DNA of 64,000 bases, from assembly GCF_014652095.1 (NCBI RefSeq), contig NZ_BMYD01000001.1, positions 1,465,466-1,529,465 on the forward strand, read 5' to 3'. The stretch is from Cognatilysobacter bugurensis (GTDB lineage Bacteria > Pseudomonadota > Gammaproteobacteria > Xanthomonadales > Xanthomonadaceae). Under the pieces are notes generated by a model that was not told the origin of the DNA, made no database searches, and was given only the letters and a program-made list of their open reading frames with translations. Both the position numbers and the translations under genes were made by a program. Positions 1 through 15,285 of the stretch are shown piece after piece. Each line of letters opens with the position of its first letter. Position 1 is the stretch's first letter.

Positions 1-1
1 C

Positions 2-451
2 CAGCAGACGGAAGGCGTCGAGCTCGGCATCGCCGGTCGGGTCACTGAAGCGTGGACCGTCATGGGCGGCTATGCGTACCAGGAGGGCTACACGCTGAGC
101 ACGGTCAATGCCGGCACTCCGACCGCCGCAATCGTCGACGGACAGCTGGCCCAGCTGCCGCACCACAGCGCGTCGTTGTGGAACCGCTACGACATCAACC
201 CGATGTGGGGCGTCGCGCTGGGCGCGGTGTACCGCGACGAGGTCTTCGCCACGACCAGCAACACCGTCGTGCTGCCTTCGTTCACGCGCGTCGACGCCGC
301 GGTCTATCTGACGCTCAGCGATTCGGTGCGGATGCAGCTCAACGTCGAGAACCTGTTCGACAAGACGTACTACGCGTCGGCGCACACGAACGACAACATC
401 CTGCCGGGTGCCCCGCGCAGCGTGTACCTCGGGGTAAACCTGAGCTTCTGA
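2..451 (+). CDS. TonB-dependent (siderophore) receptor, C-terminal part only
   Basis: The reading frame is open from the window edge, so the plug domain and most of the barrel lie upstream. The visible 149 residues look like the last strands of a TonB-dependent outer-membrane barrel: a GVELGIAGRVTEAWTVMGGYAY strand pattern, an NVENLFDKTYY motif near the end that is characteristic of siderophore receptors, and a terminal strand ending in phenylalanine (VYLGVNLSF) as required for outer-membrane assembly. The family imports ferric chelates using TonB energy. The PepSY membrane gene 34 bases downstream fits an iron-uptake operon. The ligand cannot be told from this fragment. Confidence 0.85.
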   Translation, partial: QQTEGVELGIAGRVTEAWTVMGGYAYQEGYTLSTVNAGTPTAAIVDGQLAQLPHHSASLWNRYDINPMWGVALGAVYRDEVFATTSNTVVLPSFTRVDAAVYLTLSDSVRMQLNVENLFDKTYYASAHTNDNILPGAPRSVYLGVNLSF

Positions 452-485
452 CCGATTCGCCCATGTCCACCAACAGCGCAGCCGG

Positions 486-1160
486 ATGAGTGCCACCGCC
501 CGTCCCGCCCCCGTGGCAGCGGCTCGTGCACCTGCGCGCCGCACGGGGGCAACGGCCTACCGCTGGGTGCGCCAGTTGCACCTGTGGGTCGGCGCATGGG
601 GGGCGATTGCGGCGATCCTGTACGGCTTCACTGGGCTGGTGATGAACAACCGGTTCGGCGAGAACGCCTGGCCGCAGGGCGCCAGCGAGGACAGCGGACG
701 ACTGGCTCTGGCGATCCCTGCATCCGCGTCGGCCACGCCGGATGCGCTGAAAGTCTGGCTCGCCGACACGCACGACCTGCACGCGCAGGTCGTGCGCAAG
801 GGCAAACCCAGCGAAGCGAGACTGGCGGGCAAGCCGGTGCAGGAACCGCCGAAGTGGATGTTATCGGGCGGCACGGCGCGCTCGTCGTGGTCGCTCGAGT
901 ACGTGCCGGGCAACGCGACGGCCGAGGTCAAACAGTCCCGTTACAGCCCGCTCGGTGCGCTGACCCGCCTGCACAAGGGCTATGGCGGCGGCTGGGCGTG
1001 GAGCCTGCTCGCCGACAGCTTCGCAATCGGCATGATCCTGCTCGGCCTGTCGGGCATCTGGATGTGGGCGCGAGGTCGTGGGGCGCGCGACATGGCCGGC
1101 AGCGTGCTTGCGCTGTCGACCGCGGTGATCGCAGTGGTACTGGTGCTCGCGTTCGGTTGA
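486..1160 (+). CDS. PepSY-associated transmembrane protein
   Basis: A 224-residue inner-membrane protein. A basic N-terminus leads into a hydrophobic segment at about residues 34-55. A soluble, presumably periplasmic, stretch spans about 60-170 and ends in a conserved-looking LTRLHKGYGGGWAWSLLADS motif. Two more membrane segments follow (about 175-195 and 203-223). This layout matches PepSY-associated TM proteins commonly placed beside TonB-dependent siderophore receptors, some of which act in periplasmic or inner-membrane iron-siderophore handling. It starts 34 bases after the receptor stop, so co-transcription is likely. The precise role is unknown. Confidence 0.75.
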   Translation: MSATARPAPVAAARAPARRTGATAYRWVRQLHLWVGAWGAIAAILYGFTGLVMNNRFGENAWPQGASEDSGRLALAIPASASATPDALKVWLADTHDLHAQVVRKGKPSEARLAGKPVQEPPKWMLSGGTARSSWSLEYVPGNATAEVKQSRYSPLGALTRLHKGYGGGWAWSLLADSFAIGMILLGLSGIWMWARGRGARDMAGSVLALSTAVIAVVLVLAFG

Positions 1161-1201
1161 CGCGTTGGGGGCGTGCGACGCGGCCGGGCTCGTCGGCTTG
1201 G

Positions 1202-1840
1202 CTAAGCCACCGGCGCAATCTTCACCAGCAACGCTTCACCGCCGCCGTCGAGCACATGGCGCAGCCGCGTCTCGCCGGCCTGCAGCACGGCGGTGTCGCC
1301 GGCCGCGAGCGGCGGCAGTCCGGAGTCGTCGGCAAACTGCGCTTGGCCCGCGAACAGATGCACGGCCCAGGCCGTGCCGGGCTCCGCAAAGATCACCATC
1401 GGCCCGACGAGCGGGCGATGCCAGAGCGTCGCCTCGACGCGGTCGCGGCGCCACATGAGGTTGAAGTCGTGCGTCAGGCCATCGACGAGTTCACCCGTCA
1501 CGGCCCGCTCGCCGGCGAAGCGCGCGCGGCCGTGCGGCGGGTCGAGCGTGGTGCACTCGCCGTCTTCGAAGCGCAGGCGCAGGCCGTTTCCGCTGAGCAG
1601 CACGAGTTCACGATCGATGCCGGCGAACGTCGAGAACGGCGCATCGCGTTCGATTTCCGCGATCGACAGGCGCCAGTCCCAGTCGTCAGCGTCGTGATTC
1701 GCACTGCCGGGGCTTTGCGCATCGTCGCCAAGCCGGCGGCGCAGGATCTCGCGCGTCCAGCCCAGGCCGTTGCGCCAGCGGACGCGGCGGTACTCGTGGG
1801 CCGGGAGAACGAACGAAGTGGCGGCGGTCGTCGTCAGCAT
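1202..1840 (-). CDS. hutD: HutD family cupin protein
   Basis: A 212-residue protein with the HutD signatures: an N-terminal RVRWRNGLGWTREI stretch (about residues 18-31), a WDWRLSIAEIERDAPFS block (about 54-70), FAGIDRELVLLSGNGLRL, and a second cupin half containing a DFNLMWRR-like segment and the LAAGDTAVL turn. HutD is associated with histidine utilisation in many proteobacteria. Its biochemical role is not settled, and a regulatory or metabolite-binding role has been proposed. No other hut gene is in view, so it stands alone here. It converges on the PepSY gene with only about 40 bases between the stops. Confidence 0.8.
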   Translation of the reverse strand: MLTTTAATSFVLPAHEYRRVRWRNGLGWTREILRRRLGDDAQSPGSANHDADDWDWRLSIAEIERDAPFSTFAGIDRELVLLSGNGLRLRFEDGECTTLDPPHGRARFAGERAVTGELVDGLTHDFNLMWRRDRVEATLWHRPLVGPMVIFAEPGTAWAVHLFAGQAQFADDSGLPPLAAGDTAVLQAGETRLRHVLDGGGEALLVKIAPVA

Positions 1841-2033
1841 GGCGGCGCGTCCTGCGGGGTGCGCCGAGTCTAGCCAAGACGGCGTGACCGCCCCTGCACG
1901 TCGCCGCGTCGATTCCCTTCAACGCGACGCCGGCAGTTCACATCCATGTCCCGGGCGTGCCCGGAGCCCGGCGTTCCATGCCGGACGGTCCTGCGCGCCG
2001 CATCCGTGCGGCGCACTTCCCCCTGTCAGCAGA

Positions 2034-2354
2034 TCAGCGTCCTGCGGTGCGTTGCGCAGCGGCGGCCGGCTTGCGCACCGGCGCGACGGCACCGACGACG
2101 ATGCGATCGCGGTTCTTCTCGATCGTCTTGAGCCCGATGCCCTTCACGAGCGCGAGCTGCTCGGCGCTTTTGAACGGGCCGTTCGCCTTGCGGTGCGCGA
2201 CGATTGCCGCAGCCTTCGTCGGGCCGACGTTGAGCAGCACGCGGTCGATCGTCGCGACGTCGGCGCTGTTGATGTTGACCTTCTCGGAGGCGACGGCGCT
2301 GCCGACCAGCAGCAGCGAAAGCACGAGCGCGCGGATGAGCGTGGCGAGTTTCAT
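2034..2354 (-). CDS. ComEA-like helix-hairpin-helix protein with signal peptide
   Basis: A 106-residue exported protein. The start is chosen at the ATG just before a clear signal peptide (MKLATLIRALVLSLLLVGSAVA). The mature part begins with KVNINSAD and carries two helix-hairpin-helix repeats (a VLLNVGPTKAAAIVAHRKANGPF-like unit and LALVKGIGLKTIEKNRDRI), the ComEA/TIGR00426 pattern. Small periplasmic HhH proteins bind DNA in natural transformation in some species. Others are simply annotated as ComEA family. The C-terminal tail is rich in Ala, Pro and Arg. No competence genes are adjacent. Confidence 0.8.
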   Translation of the reverse strand: MKLATLIRALVLSLLLVGSAVASEKVNINSADVATIDRVLLNVGPTKAAAIVAHRKANGPFKSAEQLALVKGIGLKTIEKNRDRIVVGAVAPVRKPAAAAQRTAGR

Positions 2355-2556
2355 GGCGTTCTTCCCTGATCGTTGAGGTGGGCGGTGCGGTGCAGCCGGT
2401 GTTCGCCGGCCGTGGGAACAGTCTGCGCATCGGGACCCCTGCGCACGATCCCGCAACACGCCGTCGCCGCCCCGGAGAAACCCTCGTGGCCGTGTAGGGA
2501 AAGTCCGATCCCCGGGGCCGGCGGTACACTGGTGCACCGCTTTTTCGAGGTCGCCC

Positions 2557-4062
<1,506 letters not shown>

Positions 4063-4310
4063 GGGCACGTCGCCGCCGGATCTGACGGGGCGGCATGCGT
4101 GGGCGTCCCAGCGCTCCGCGGGGCGTTCCGACGTGACGCGCGGCCGCGCCGTCGGCGAATGGCGCTGTCGGCGGGGGCTGTGAAAATCGCCCGCCTGACG
4201 CGGGACCTCCGGCGACGCGTCGTGCGCACGTCACGGTCCCGCCACGCGTGCACTGGAACGATGGCTCCAGTCACCGGACGGTCCGGTGCACCCAACACGG
4301 GAGAACGGCC

Positions 4311-4559
4311 ATGTTCGATGGAATCCTCGGTTACATCATCGGCGGCGCGATCATTGGCGTGATCGCCCGTCTCCTGAAGCCCGGCGCGGATCCGATGGGC
4401 TGGATCATGACGATCCTGCTCGGCATCGCGGGCGCTGTCATCGGCGGCATGATCGTCGGCGGCGGCCTGCTCGGCTGGGTCGTGGCAATCGTCGTCGCGA
4501 TCGTGCTGCTCTTCATCTACGAGCGCTTCCGCGGCGGTAAGACCGCACGTCGCACCTGA
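4311..4559 (+). CDS. GlsB/YeaQ/YmgE family small membrane protein
   Basis: An 82-residue protein with the typical start MFDGILGYIIGGAIIGVIARLLKPGADP, a second glycine-rich hydrophobic segment and a third helix ending in a basic tail (ERFRGGKTARRT). This is the transglycosylase-associated (Tag) family, three short membrane helices, often stress-induced. The start is the ATG preceded by GGAGAACGGCC. A strong hairpin with a T tract follows 30 bases downstream, so the gene is a single-gene transcription unit. Confidence 0.88.
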   Translation: MFDGILGYIIGGAIIGVIARLLKPGADPMGWIMTILLGIAGAVIGGMIVGGGLLGWVVAIVVAIVLLFIYERFRGGKTARRT

Positions 4560-4587
4560 CGTCGCCTGGTTTTCGCAGCACATCGAC

Positions 4588-4623
4588 GGCGTCGCCGCGC
4601 TTCGCGGCGGCGCCTCGTTTTTT
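4588..4623 (+). terminator. rho-independent terminator after the GlsB-like gene
   Basis: A 12-bp G+C-rich stem (left arm 4588-4599, right arm 4603-4614, 3-base loop) followed by a run of six T at 4618-4623. It lies between the end of the small membrane gene and the convergent end of the diguanylate cyclase gene. Confidence 0.8.
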
Positions 4624-4631
4624 AGGGCGCC

Positions 4632-7754
<3,123 letters not shown>

Positions 7755-7862
7755 CGGGCAACCGAGGGGAATGTCCGATGTCGATAATCCCACCGCGCGT
7801 CGCGCAGACCGCGACCCGGCCAGCGAACTGCGATGACCGGCACGCTCGCAACGCGGCAGCGT

Positions 7863-9746
7863 TCATACCAGCAGGCGTTCGACGACCGTCTGCGCGAGCG
7901 CCTCGGGCGAATCACCAAGCGTGTCGAGCCGCAACTCGGGCGCTTCCGGCGCCTCGTACGGCGAGCTGATGCCGGTGAAATTCGGCAGCCGACCCGCACG
8001 CGCCTTCGCGTAGAGGCCCTTCACGTCGCGCGTTTCGGCGACCTGCAGCGGCGTGTCGACGAATACCTCGATGAACTCATCCGACCCGAACATCTCGCGC
8101 GCCATGCGCCGCTCGGCGCGGAACGGCGAGATGAAGCTTACGAGCACGATCAGCCCGGCGTCGGTCATCAGCCGCGCGACCTCTGCGACGCGGCGGATGT
8201 TCTCCACGCGGTCCTCGTCGGTGAAGCCGAGGTCCTTGTTGAGCCCATGGCGCACGTTGTCGCCGTCGAGGATGTAGGTGTGGTGCCCGAGCGCGTGCAG
8301 CTTCTTCTCGACGAGGTTCGCGATCGTCGACTTGCCCGAACCGGACAGCCCCGTGAACCACACGCAGCGCGGCTGCTGCGCCTTGATGCGGGCACGTGCA
8401 GCCTTGTCGACGTCGACGTGCTGCCAGTGGATGTTCTCGGCGCGGCGCAGCGCGAAATCGAGCGTGCCCGCGGCGACCGTCGCGTTCGTCTGGCGGTCGA
8501 TGAGGATGAAGCCGCCGAGCTCGCGATTGTCGGCGTACGCCTCGAACGCCACCGGCTGGTCGAGATAGAGGTTGCATACGCCCACTTCGTTGAGCTCGAG
8601 GCTCTTTGCCGCGAGCTCGTCCTGCGTGTTCACGTCGACCTTGTGCTTGATCTCAGTGACGCTCGCGCTGACGGTGCGGGTGCCGAGCTTGAGCCAGTAC
8701 GGCCGGCCCGGCAGCAGCGCCTGCTCGCCCAGCCAGAGCACGTGCGCCGCGAACTGGTCGGCGACCTGCGGCGGGTCCTGCACCGCGGCGATGACATCGC
8801 CGCGGCTGATGTCGAGCTCGTCGGCAAGCGTGAGCGTGACCGCCTGGCCCGTCGACGCCACCGGCAGGTCGCCGTCAGCGGTAACGATGCGCACGACCTG
8901 CGAGCGCCGCCCCGACGGCAGCACGACCACCTCGTCGCCCGGCCGCACGTGGCCCGCGACGATCGTGCCGGCAAAGCCGCGGAAGTCCTGGTTCGGGCGG
9001 TTCACCCACTGCACGGGCAGGCGCAGGCCCAGGTCCGATGCATCGCGCGAGACGTCGACGGTTTCGAGGTACTCGAGCACGCTCGGGCCGTCGTACCACG
9101 GCGTCGCGTCGGAGCGACGCAGCAGGTTGTCGCCGTTGAGCGCGGAGAGTGGCACGGCGGTGACGTGCTCGATGCCGAGCTGCGAAGCGAGCGCGCGGTA
9201 GCCGTCGGCAATCTCGTCGAACACCGCGCGGTCGAAGCCGACGAGGTCCATCTTGTTGACCGCGAGCAGCACGTGACGGATGCCCAGCAGCGAGACGATG
9301 TAACTGTGGCGGCGCGTCTGTGCCAACAGTCCCTTGCGCGCGTCGACGAGCACGATCGCGACGTCCGCGGTCGACGCGCCGGTCGCCATGTTGCGCGTGT
9401 ACTGCTCGTGGCCCGGGCAGTCGGCGACGATGAACTTGCGCTTCTCGGTGCCGAAGAAGCGGTAGGCGACATCGATCGTGATGCCCTGTTCGCGCTCGGC
9501 CGCGAGGCCGTCGAGCAGCAGCGCGTAATCGACCTCGCCGCCGCGCGTGCCGTGGCGGCGGCTATCGGCCTCGAGCGCGGTGAGCTGGTCGCTGAACAAA
9601 CCGCGCGTGTCGTGCAGCAGTCGGCCGATCAAGGTGCTCTTGCCATCGTCGACGCTGCCGCAGGTGATGAAGCGCAGCAGGCCCTTGGTCTCGTGCTGGC
9701 GCAGCAGCGCGGCGACGTCGGCCGTCGCGGAATCGAAGCGCGTCAT
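7863..9746 (-). CDS. cysNC: Bifunctional sulfate adenylyltransferase subunit 1 / APS kinase (CysNC)
   Basis: A 627-residue fusion. The N-terminal GTPase half (CysN) has G1 GSVDDGKST at 30-38, DCPGH at 109-113 and NKMD at 164-167. The C-terminal half is APS kinase (CysC) with its own Walker [10 protein letters not shown] at 466-474, the [10 protein letters not shown] motif, and FISPFRAER. CysN with CysD makes APS from sulfate and ATP, driven by GTP. CysC phosphorylates APS to PAPS. Its ATG shares one base with the cysD stop (TGATG), showing translational coupling. Making PAPS fits the PAPS-type reductase encoded by cysH nearby. Confidence 0.97.
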   Translation of the reverse strand: MTRFDSATADVAALLRQHETKGLLRFITCGSVDDGKSTLIGRLLHDTRGLFSDQLTALEADSRRHGTRGGEVDYALLLDGLAAEREQGITIDVAYRFFGTEKRKFIVADCPGHEQYTRNMATGASTADVAIVLVDARKGLLAQTRRHSYIVSLLGIRHVLLAVNKMDLVGFDRAVFDEIADGYRALASQLGIEHVTAVPLSALNGDNLLRRSDATPWYDGPSVLEYLETVDVSRDASDLGLRLPVQWVNRPNQDFRGFAGTIVAGHVRPGDEVVVLPSGRRSQVVRIVTADGDLPVASTGQAVTLTLADELDISRGDVIAAVQDPPQVADQFAAHVLWLGEQALLPGRPYWLKLGTRTVSASVTEIKHKVDVNTQDELAAKSLELNEVGVCNLYLDQPVAFEAYADNRELGGFILIDRQTNATVAAGTLDFALRRAENIHWQHVDVDKAARARIKAQQPRCVWFTGLSGSGKSTIANLVEKKLHALGHHTYILDGDNVRHGLNKDLGFTDEDRVENIRRVAEVARLMTDAGLIVLVSFISPFRAERRMAREMFGSDEFIEVFVDTPLQVAETRDVKGLYAKARAGRLPNFTGISSPYEAPEAPELRLDTLGDSPEALAQTVVERLLV

Positions 9747-10786
9747 CAGAAATACCCCTCCTGCTTCTTCTTCTCCATCGACGCGGCGGCGTCGTGGTCG
9801 ATCAGCCGCCCCTGGCGCTCGGACGTCGTCGCCGCGAGCATTTCGAGGATCACCTTTTCCAGCGTGTCGGCGTCGGACTCGATCGCGCCGGTCAGCGGAT
9901 AGCAGCCGAGCGTGCGGAAGCGAACGCGGCGCATCTGCGCGGTCTCGCCTTCGTGCAGCGGCAAGCGTGTGTCATCGACCATGATGAGCTGGCCGTCACG
10001 CTCGACGACCGGGCGCTCGGCTGCGAGATACAGCGACGGCACCGGGATCTTCTCGCGGTAGATGTAGAGCCAGATGTCGAGCTCGGTCCAGTTCGACAGC
10101 GGGAACACGCGCACGCTCTCGCCGGCGCCGGTGCGCGTGTTGTACAGGCTCCACAATTCGGGACGTTGGTTCTTCGGGTCCCACCGGTGCTGCGCGGTGC
10201 GGAAGCTGAAGATGCGCTCCTTCGCGCGCGACTTCTCTTCGTCGCGGCGCGCACCGCCGATCGCTGCATCGAACTTGTGCCGGTCGAGCGCCTGCTTGAG
10301 TGCCTGCGTCTTCATGACGTCGGTGTGCACGCTCGATCCGTGCGTAAACGGCCCGATGCCCTGCGCGATGCCTTCGGCATTGATGTGCACGCGCAGGTCG
10401 ACGCCCGTCTCCGCCGCGCGTGCGTCGCGGAACGCGATCATCTCGCGGAACTTCCAGGTGGTATCGACGTGCAGCAGCGGGATCGGCGGGCGCGCCGGCG
10501 CAAACGCCTTGAGCAGCAGGTGCAGCAGCACCGAGCTGTCCTTGCCGATCGAATACAGCATCACCGGGTTGCGGAACTCGGCCGCCACCTCACGCATGAT
10601 GTGGATGCTCTCGGCTTCGAGGCGGTCGAGGTGACTCAGGGCCTGCTCGGGCACGGCGCTGGTTGACGAAGCCGGCCGCCGGCGCGCAGGGCGCGGCGCG
10701 GGTTCCAGCAAAGTGGGCATGGCAGTGCGCGCGGCGGGCGCGGCCAAGTCGGCCGGGGCGATCGCAGAATCGAGGGATGCGTTCAT
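9746..10786 (-). CDS. cysD: Sulfate adenylyltransferase subunit 2
   Basis: A PP-loop ATPase with SIGKDSSV at about 79-86, followed by the CysD signatures [27 protein letters not shown] and [12 protein letters not shown]. It forms APS together with the CysN half of the next gene. From the upstream ATG, which overlaps the tauE-like stop as ATGA, it is 346 residues. The conserved part begins only at about residue 50 ([18 protein letters not shown]), so there is a 45-residue Ala/Pro-rich extension not usual for CysD. A second ATG at codon 23 (MPTLLEPAP) is possible. Confidence 0.96.
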   Translation of the reverse strand: MNASLDSAIAPADLAAPAARTAMPTLLEPAPRPARRRPASSTSAVPEQALSHLDRLEAESIHIMREVAAEFRNPVMLYSIGKDSSVLLHLLLKAFAPARPPIPLLHVDTTWKFREMIAFRDARAAETGVDLRVHINAEGIAQGIGPFTHGSSVHTDVMKTQALKQALDRHKFDAAIGGARRDEEKSRAKERIFSFRTAQHRWDPKNQRPELWSLYNTRTGAGESVRVFPLSNWTELDIWLYIYREKIPVPSLYLAAERPVVERDGQLIMVDDTRLPLHEGETAQMRRVRFRTLGCYPLTGAIESDADTLEKVILEMLAATTSERQGRLIDHDAAASMEKKKQEGYF

Positions 10787-11559
10787 GGCGCTCCAAAATG
10801 CAGGATGAGCGTGCGCGCGCTCAACGCGATCACGATGAGGCCGACGAGGGCGAGCATCGGCTTGGGCCGCACGCGGCCCACCGCCCAAGCGCCGAGCGGC
10901 GCGGCGACGATGCCGCCCGCGGCAAGCCCGGCGACGACGCCCCAGTGCGTCAGGCCGAGCGTGAGCAGGAACACCAGCGACGCGGTCAGCGTGACGAAGA
11001 ACTCGACTGCGTTGACGCTGCCGACGGTCATTCGGAAGTCGTTGCCGCGCGCGAGCAGGTTGCTCGCGACGATCGGCCCCCACCCGCCCCCGCCGATCGC
11101 ATCGATCAGCGCACCGAAAAATCCCAGCGGCGTGACGTGCGACGTGACGCGTCGCGGCGGGAACTCGCGGAACGCCTTCACCAGGATCACGAGGCCGATC
11201 ACGAGCAGGTAACCGGCGACCCAAGGCTTGATCAGGTCGCCATCAACATGCGCCAGCAAAAACGCCCCGACGCCGGCACCGAGCACGGCGGGCAGCAACA
11301 GGCGCCGGAACAGCGTGCCGTCGATGTTGCCGAACGCGCGGTGCGACAGCGCCGACGAGCCCGTGGTGAAGCACTCGGCCGCGTGCACGGTGGCGCTGGT
11401 CATCGCGGGCGGCAGCCCCAGTCCGAGCAGCAGGCTCGACGCGATCACGCCGTACGCCATGCCGAGCGCGCCGTCGACGAGCTGCGCGGCCGCGCCGATC
11501 GCGACATACGACAGGAAATCGGGCGGCAGGCGGGCAATGAGGTCGGCAACGGCGTCCAT
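10783..11559 (-). CDS. TauE/SafE family membrane transporter (putative sulfur-compound permease)
   Basis: A 258-residue polytopic protein with about eight hydrophobic segments. It has the internal repeat of the TauE/SafE family: [18 protein letters not shown] in the first half and [22 protein letters not shown] in the second. Members export sulfite or sulfoacetate, or import sulfate-related anions. It is the first gene of the tauE-cysD-cysNC unit and overlaps cysD by 4 bp, so a role moving sulfate or sulfite across the inner membrane is a reasonable inference. No sulfate ABC transporter is seen in the window. Confidence 0.85.
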   Translation of the reverse strand: MDAVADLIARLPPDFLSYVAIGAAAQLVDGALGMAYGVIASSLLLGLGLPPAMTSATVHAAECFTTGSSALSHRAFGNIDGTLFRRLLLPAVLGAGVGAFLLAHVDGDLIKPWVAGYLLVIGLVILVKAFREFPPRRVTSHVTPLGFFGALIDAIGGGGWGPIVASNLLARGNDFRMTVGSVNAVEFFVTLTASLVFLLTLGLTHWGVVAGLAAGGIVAAPLGAWAVGRVRPKPMLALVGLIVIALSARTLILHFGAP

Positions 11560-11731
11560 GAGCGGTCAGCGCGCTCCGGGCGCGTTTCGTGGGATGCAGT
11601 ATCGGCAGCGCTTGCCCGTGCACGGAAACGAGCGCGCGGCATAAGCGCATAACGAGCGCTCCTTTCCGGCCGCGCGGCGGGCTGCCTAGGCTGCGGGTGT
11701 CGAAATCCGTCCGCTTCCGCACAGGCCCGCG
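11560..11731. promoter_or_regulatory. Divergent promoter region between tauE-cysD-cysNC and cysJIH
   Basis: These 172 bases separate two oppositely transcribed halves of the sulfate-assimilation pathway. It is therefore expected to hold both promoters and the binding sites for the CysB-type regulator encoded at 18.2-19.1 kb. The stretch around 11639-11668 is the least GC-rich part and contains CATAA repeats. No firm -35/-10 pair could be assigned. Confidence 0.5.
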
Positions 11732-13594
11732 ATGTCCGCTTCCCCCGTTCCGTTGCTGCCACCCGGGCAGCCGCTCTCGCCCGACCAGGCGGCGCTGCTC
11801 GATCGGCTCACCGGCGGCCTAGACGCCGCGGGCCTGTGGTGGCTCTCGGGCTACGCCGCCGGCCTTGCACGCGCCGGCGCGCTGCCCGCGGTGCGTTCGA
11901 TCGCGGCGCCCGCGGCGGAGGCGGTCGCGCCGCCGACGCTCGCGATCGTCTACGGGAGCCAGACCGGAAACGCCAAGCGGCTCGCCGAATCGCTCGCGTC
12001 CCAGGCCGAGGCGGCGGGCCTCGCCGTGCGCCTGCTGCGCGCGGACGCGTACCCGACGCGCGAGCTCAAGAACGAGCGCTACCTCGTCGTCGTGATCAGC
12101 ACCCAGGGCGACGGCGACCCGCCGGACGACGCGCGCGGCTTCGTCGAGTTCATCGCCGGCAAGCGCGCGCCCGCGCTGCCCGAGCTGAAGTTCGCGGTGC
12201 TCGGGCTCGGCGATTCGAGCTATCCGCAGTTCTGCGAGATCGGCCGGCGGCTCGATGAGCGCCTCGCTGAACTGGGCGCCGCCCGACTGCTCGAGCGCGG
12301 CGATGCCGACCTCGACCTCGAAACCGTCGCGACGCCGTGGATCGCGCGTGCGCTCGAAGTCGCGCGTGAGACGATCAAGGCGCCGCCGCGGGCGAGCGTG
12401 ACGCCGCTGCGGCCGAGCGCTGCGGTGCCTGCCGCGCCGACGCGGGACGCACCGTTTGCCGCCGAGCTGCTCGCAAACCAGCGCATCACCGGCCGCGGCA
12501 GCGACCGCGACATCCGCCACCTCGAGATTTCGCTCGAAGGCTCCGGCCTGCACTACGAGCCCGGCGACGCGCTTGGCGTGTGGCCAGTCAACCCGCCCGC
12601 GCTTGTCGACGCGGTGATCGCCACGCTCGGCCTGGATGGCGAGCAGGCGGTGACGATCGGTCCCGACACGCGCTCGGTTCGCGAGGCGCTGCTGCGCAAG
12701 CGCGAACTCACGCGCATCACGCGACCGTTCCTTGTGCAGCACGCGCAGCGCGCAAACAGCGACCTGCTGGCCGGCCTGCTCGCGCCTGAAGGTGCCGCCT
12801 CGCTCGCCGCGCTGTTCGCGCAGCAGCAGCTCATCGACCTGCTGCGCACCTACCCGGCGTCGTGGAGCGCGAGCGAGTTCGTCGCCGCGCTGCGCCCGCT
12901 TGCGCCGCGCCTGTATTCGATCGCGTCGAGCCAGGCCGTCGTCGGCGACGAAGCGCACCTCACCGTCGCGCATGTCGAATACGCGGTCGGCGATGGCGCT
13001 TCGCCCGACAGCCTGCGCTGGGGCGCCGCGTCGAATTTCCTCGCGCGCACCGACGAAGGCGAGCGCCTGCCGGTGTTCATCGAGGCCAACGAGCGCTTCC
13101 GCCTGCCGGCCGATGCGTCGCGCGACGTGATCATGATCGGCCCCGGCACCGGCGTCGCGCCGTTCCGCGGCTTCGTGCAGCACCGCGTGGAAGCCGGCGC
13201 GAGCGGTCGCAACTGGCTCGTGTTCGGCAACCCGCACGCGCGCACGGACTTCCTCTACCAGACCGAGTGGCAGGACGCGCTCAAGCGCGGTCAGCTGCAC
13301 CGGCTCGACCTCGCGTTCTCGCGCGATGGCATCCGCGCCGTCGGCCACGGGGATGCGACGCCCCCGAAGACCTACGTCCAGCACCGCCTGCGCGAGCACG
13401 GCCGCGAGCTGTTCGCCTGGCTCGAAAGCGGCGCACACCTCTACGTCTGCGGCGACGCCACGCGCATGGCGCGCGACGTGCACGCCACGCTGCTCGGCGT
13501 GATCGCCGAACACGGCGGCCGCGATGCCGAGTCCGCGAACGACTACCTCAACGACCTGCAATCGCAGGGACGCTACGCCCGGGACGTGTACTGA
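11732..13594 (+). CDS. cysJ: NADPH-sulfite reductase flavoprotein alpha subunit
   Basis: 620 residues. A flavodoxin-like FMN domain begins with [10 protein letters not shown] (74-83) and contains [15 protein letters not shown] and the [12 protein letters not shown] turn. A FAD/NADPH ferredoxin-reductase domain follows ([19 protein letters not shown], the [16 protein letters not shown] block, and a terminal aromatic, DVY). It passes electrons from NADPH to the siroheme subunit CysI for six-electron reduction of sulfite to sulfide. The first gene of cysJIH; its stop shares a base with the cysI ATG (TGATG). Confidence 0.97.
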   Translation: MSASPVPLLPPGQPLSPDQAALLDRLTGGLDAAGLWWLSGYAAGLARAGALPAVRSIAAPAAEAVAPPTLAIVYGSQTGNAKRLAESLASQAEAAGLAVRLLRADAYPTRELKNERYLVVVISTQGDGDPPDDARGFVEFIAGKRAPALPELKFAVLGLGDSSYPQFCEIGRRLDERLAELGAARLLERGDADLDLETVATPWIARALEVARETIKAPPRASVTPLRPSAAVPAAPTRDAPFAAELLANQRITGRGSDRDIRHLEISLEGSGLHYEPGDALGVWPVNPPALVDAVIATLGLDGEQAVTIGPDTRSVREALLRKRELTRITRPFLVQHAQRANSDLLAGLLAPEGAASLAALFAQQQLIDLLRTYPASWSASEFVAALRPLAPRLYSIASSQAVVGDEAHLTVAHVEYAVGDGASPDSLRWGAASNFLARTDEGERLPVFIEANERFRLPADASRDVIMIGPGTGVAPFRGFVQHRVEAGASGRNWLVFGNPHARTDFLYQTEWQDALKRGQLHRLDLAFSRDGIRAVGHGDATPPKTYVQHRLREHGRELFAWLESGAHLYVCGDATRMARDVHATLLGVIAEHGGRDAESANDYLNDLQSQGRYARDVY

Positions 13595-15285
13595 TGAGCG
13601 CGCACTCCGTCGAAGACATCAAGAAGGCCAGCCGCGGCCTGCGCGGAAGCCTCGTCGAAAGCCTCGCGGACCCGATCACCGGTGCGCTCGCGGAAGACGA
13701 CACCACGCTGATCAAGTACCACGGCAGCTACCAGCAGGACGACCGCGACGTTCGCGACGAACGGCGCCAGCAGAAGCTCGAGCCCGCGTACAGCTTCATG
13801 ATCCGCACGCGCACGCCCGGCGGCGTGGTGAGCCCGGCGCAGTGGCTGCAGCTCGATGCGATCGCGACCACGTTCGCCGAGCGCGGACTGCGCATCACCA
13901 CGCGCCAGGCGTTCCAGTACCACGGCGTGATCAAGCGCGAACTCAAGGCGACGATGCAGGCGATCAACGCCGCGCTCGTCGACACGCTGGCCGCATGCGG
14001 TGACGTGAACCGCAACGTCGCGGTTGCCGCAAACCCGGTGCAGCCCGAGGTGCACGCGGAGCTGTTCGCGCTCGCAACGGCGGTGTCGGAACACCTGCTG
14101 CCCGCCACGCGCGCGTACTACGAGATCTGGCTCGATGACGAACGCGTCGGCGGCGATGCCGAGGCCGACCGCATCTACGGCGAGGCCTACCTGCCGCGCA
14201 AGTTCAAGATCGGCTTTGCGGCCCCACCGCTCAACGACGTCGACGTGTTTGCGCAGGACCTCGGCTTCATCGCGGTGATCGAGGACGGCGTCATCGTCGG
14301 CTACAACGTCAGCATCGGCGGCGGCATGGGCGCGACGCATGGCGATCCGGAGACCTACCCGCGCCTCGCCGACGTGGTCGGCTACATCGCGCCCGAGCAC
14401 GTGATCGCGATCGCCGAGGCGGTGGTGACCACGCAGCGCGACTGGGGCAACCGCACCGTGCGCAAGCGCGCACGCCTGAAGTACACGATCGACGACCGCG
14501 GTCTGGACGCGTTCAAGGCCGAGGTCGAGCGACGCACTGGCGTGACGTTCGGGCCGGCACGCGCATTCCGTTTCGATCACAACGGCGACCGCTTCGGCTG
14601 GACCGACGCCGGCGACGGGCGTGCGCACCTCACGCTGCGCATTCTCTCCGGCCGCATCTGGGACCGGGACGGGCTGCGCCACCAGAGCGGCATGCGCGCG
14701 ATCGCGCACGCCCTGCTCGAGACCGATGGCGTGCAGCTGCGTCTTACCCCGAACCAGAACCTCGTGATCGCAAACGTGCCGGCCGAGCAGCGCGCGCGGA
14801 TCGATGAATTGGTGGCCGAGTACGGCCTGGACACGCACGTCGCCGCGTCGCCGTTGCGCCTTGCCTCGCTGGCCTGCGTCGCGCTGCCGACCTGCGGCCT
14901 CGCGATGGCCGAGGCCGAGCGCTATCTCGACACCTTCGTCGCCAAGTTCGATCGCCTGCTCGAGCAACACGGCCTCCGCGAGCAGCCGATCCACCTGCGC
15001 CTGAGCGGCTGCCCGAACGGCTGCTCACGGCCATACCTCGCCGAAGTGGCGCTCGTCGGCAAGGCACCCGGCCGCTACAACCTGATGGTCGGCGCGGACC
15101 ACCGCGGACAGCGCCTCAACACGCTGTACCGCGAGAACGTGGACGAGCCCGCGATTCTCGAAGCCCTCGACGCCCTGCTCGCGCGTTACGCAGCCGAGCG
15201 TGAAACCGACGAACACTTCGGCGATTACCTCGTGCGCGCAGGCGTCGTGCGCGATCGCCGCATCCCACTGGAGGTGGCTGCATGA
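13594..15285 (+). CDS. cysI: NADPH-sulfite reductase hemoprotein beta subunit
   Basis: 563 residues, close to the usual length. The four cysteines that hold the 4Fe-4S cluster and siroheme are intact: C428 and C434 (CVALPTCG) and C473 and C477 ([10 protein letters not shown]). The duplicated nitrite/sulfite reductase ferredoxin-like and hemoprotein domains are recognisable, for example [12 protein letters not shown] near residue 100. The start is the ATG that overlaps the cysJ stop. The stop overlaps the cysH start (ATGA), so the three genes are translationally coupled. It needs siroheme from CysG, encoded nearby. Confidence 0.97.
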   Translation: MSAHSVEDIKKASRGLRGSLVESLADPITGALAEDDTTLIKYHGSYQQDDRDVRDERRQQKLEPAYSFMIRTRTPGGVVSPAQWLQLDAIATTFAERGLRITTRQAFQYHGVIKRELKATMQAINAALVDTLAACGDVNRNVAVAANPVQPEVHAELFALATAVSEHLLPATRAYYEIWLDDERVGGDAEADRIYGEAYLPRKFKIGFAAPPLNDVDVFAQDLGFIAVIEDGVIVGYNVSIGGGMGATHGDPETYPRLADVVGYIAPEHVIAIAEAVVTTQRDWGNRTVRKRARLKYTIDDRGLDAFKAEVERRTGVTFGPARAFRFDHNGDRFGWTDAGDGRAHLTLRILSGRIWDRDGLRHQSGMRAIAHALLETDGVQLRLTPNQNLVIANVPAEQRARIDELVAEYGLDTHVAASPLRLASLACVALPTCGLAMAEAERYLDTFVAKFDRLLEQHGLREQPIHLRLSGCPNGCSRPYLAEVALVGKAPGRYNLMVGADHRGQRLNTLYRENVDEPAILEALDALLARYAAERETDEHFGDYLVRAGVVRDRRIPLEVAA

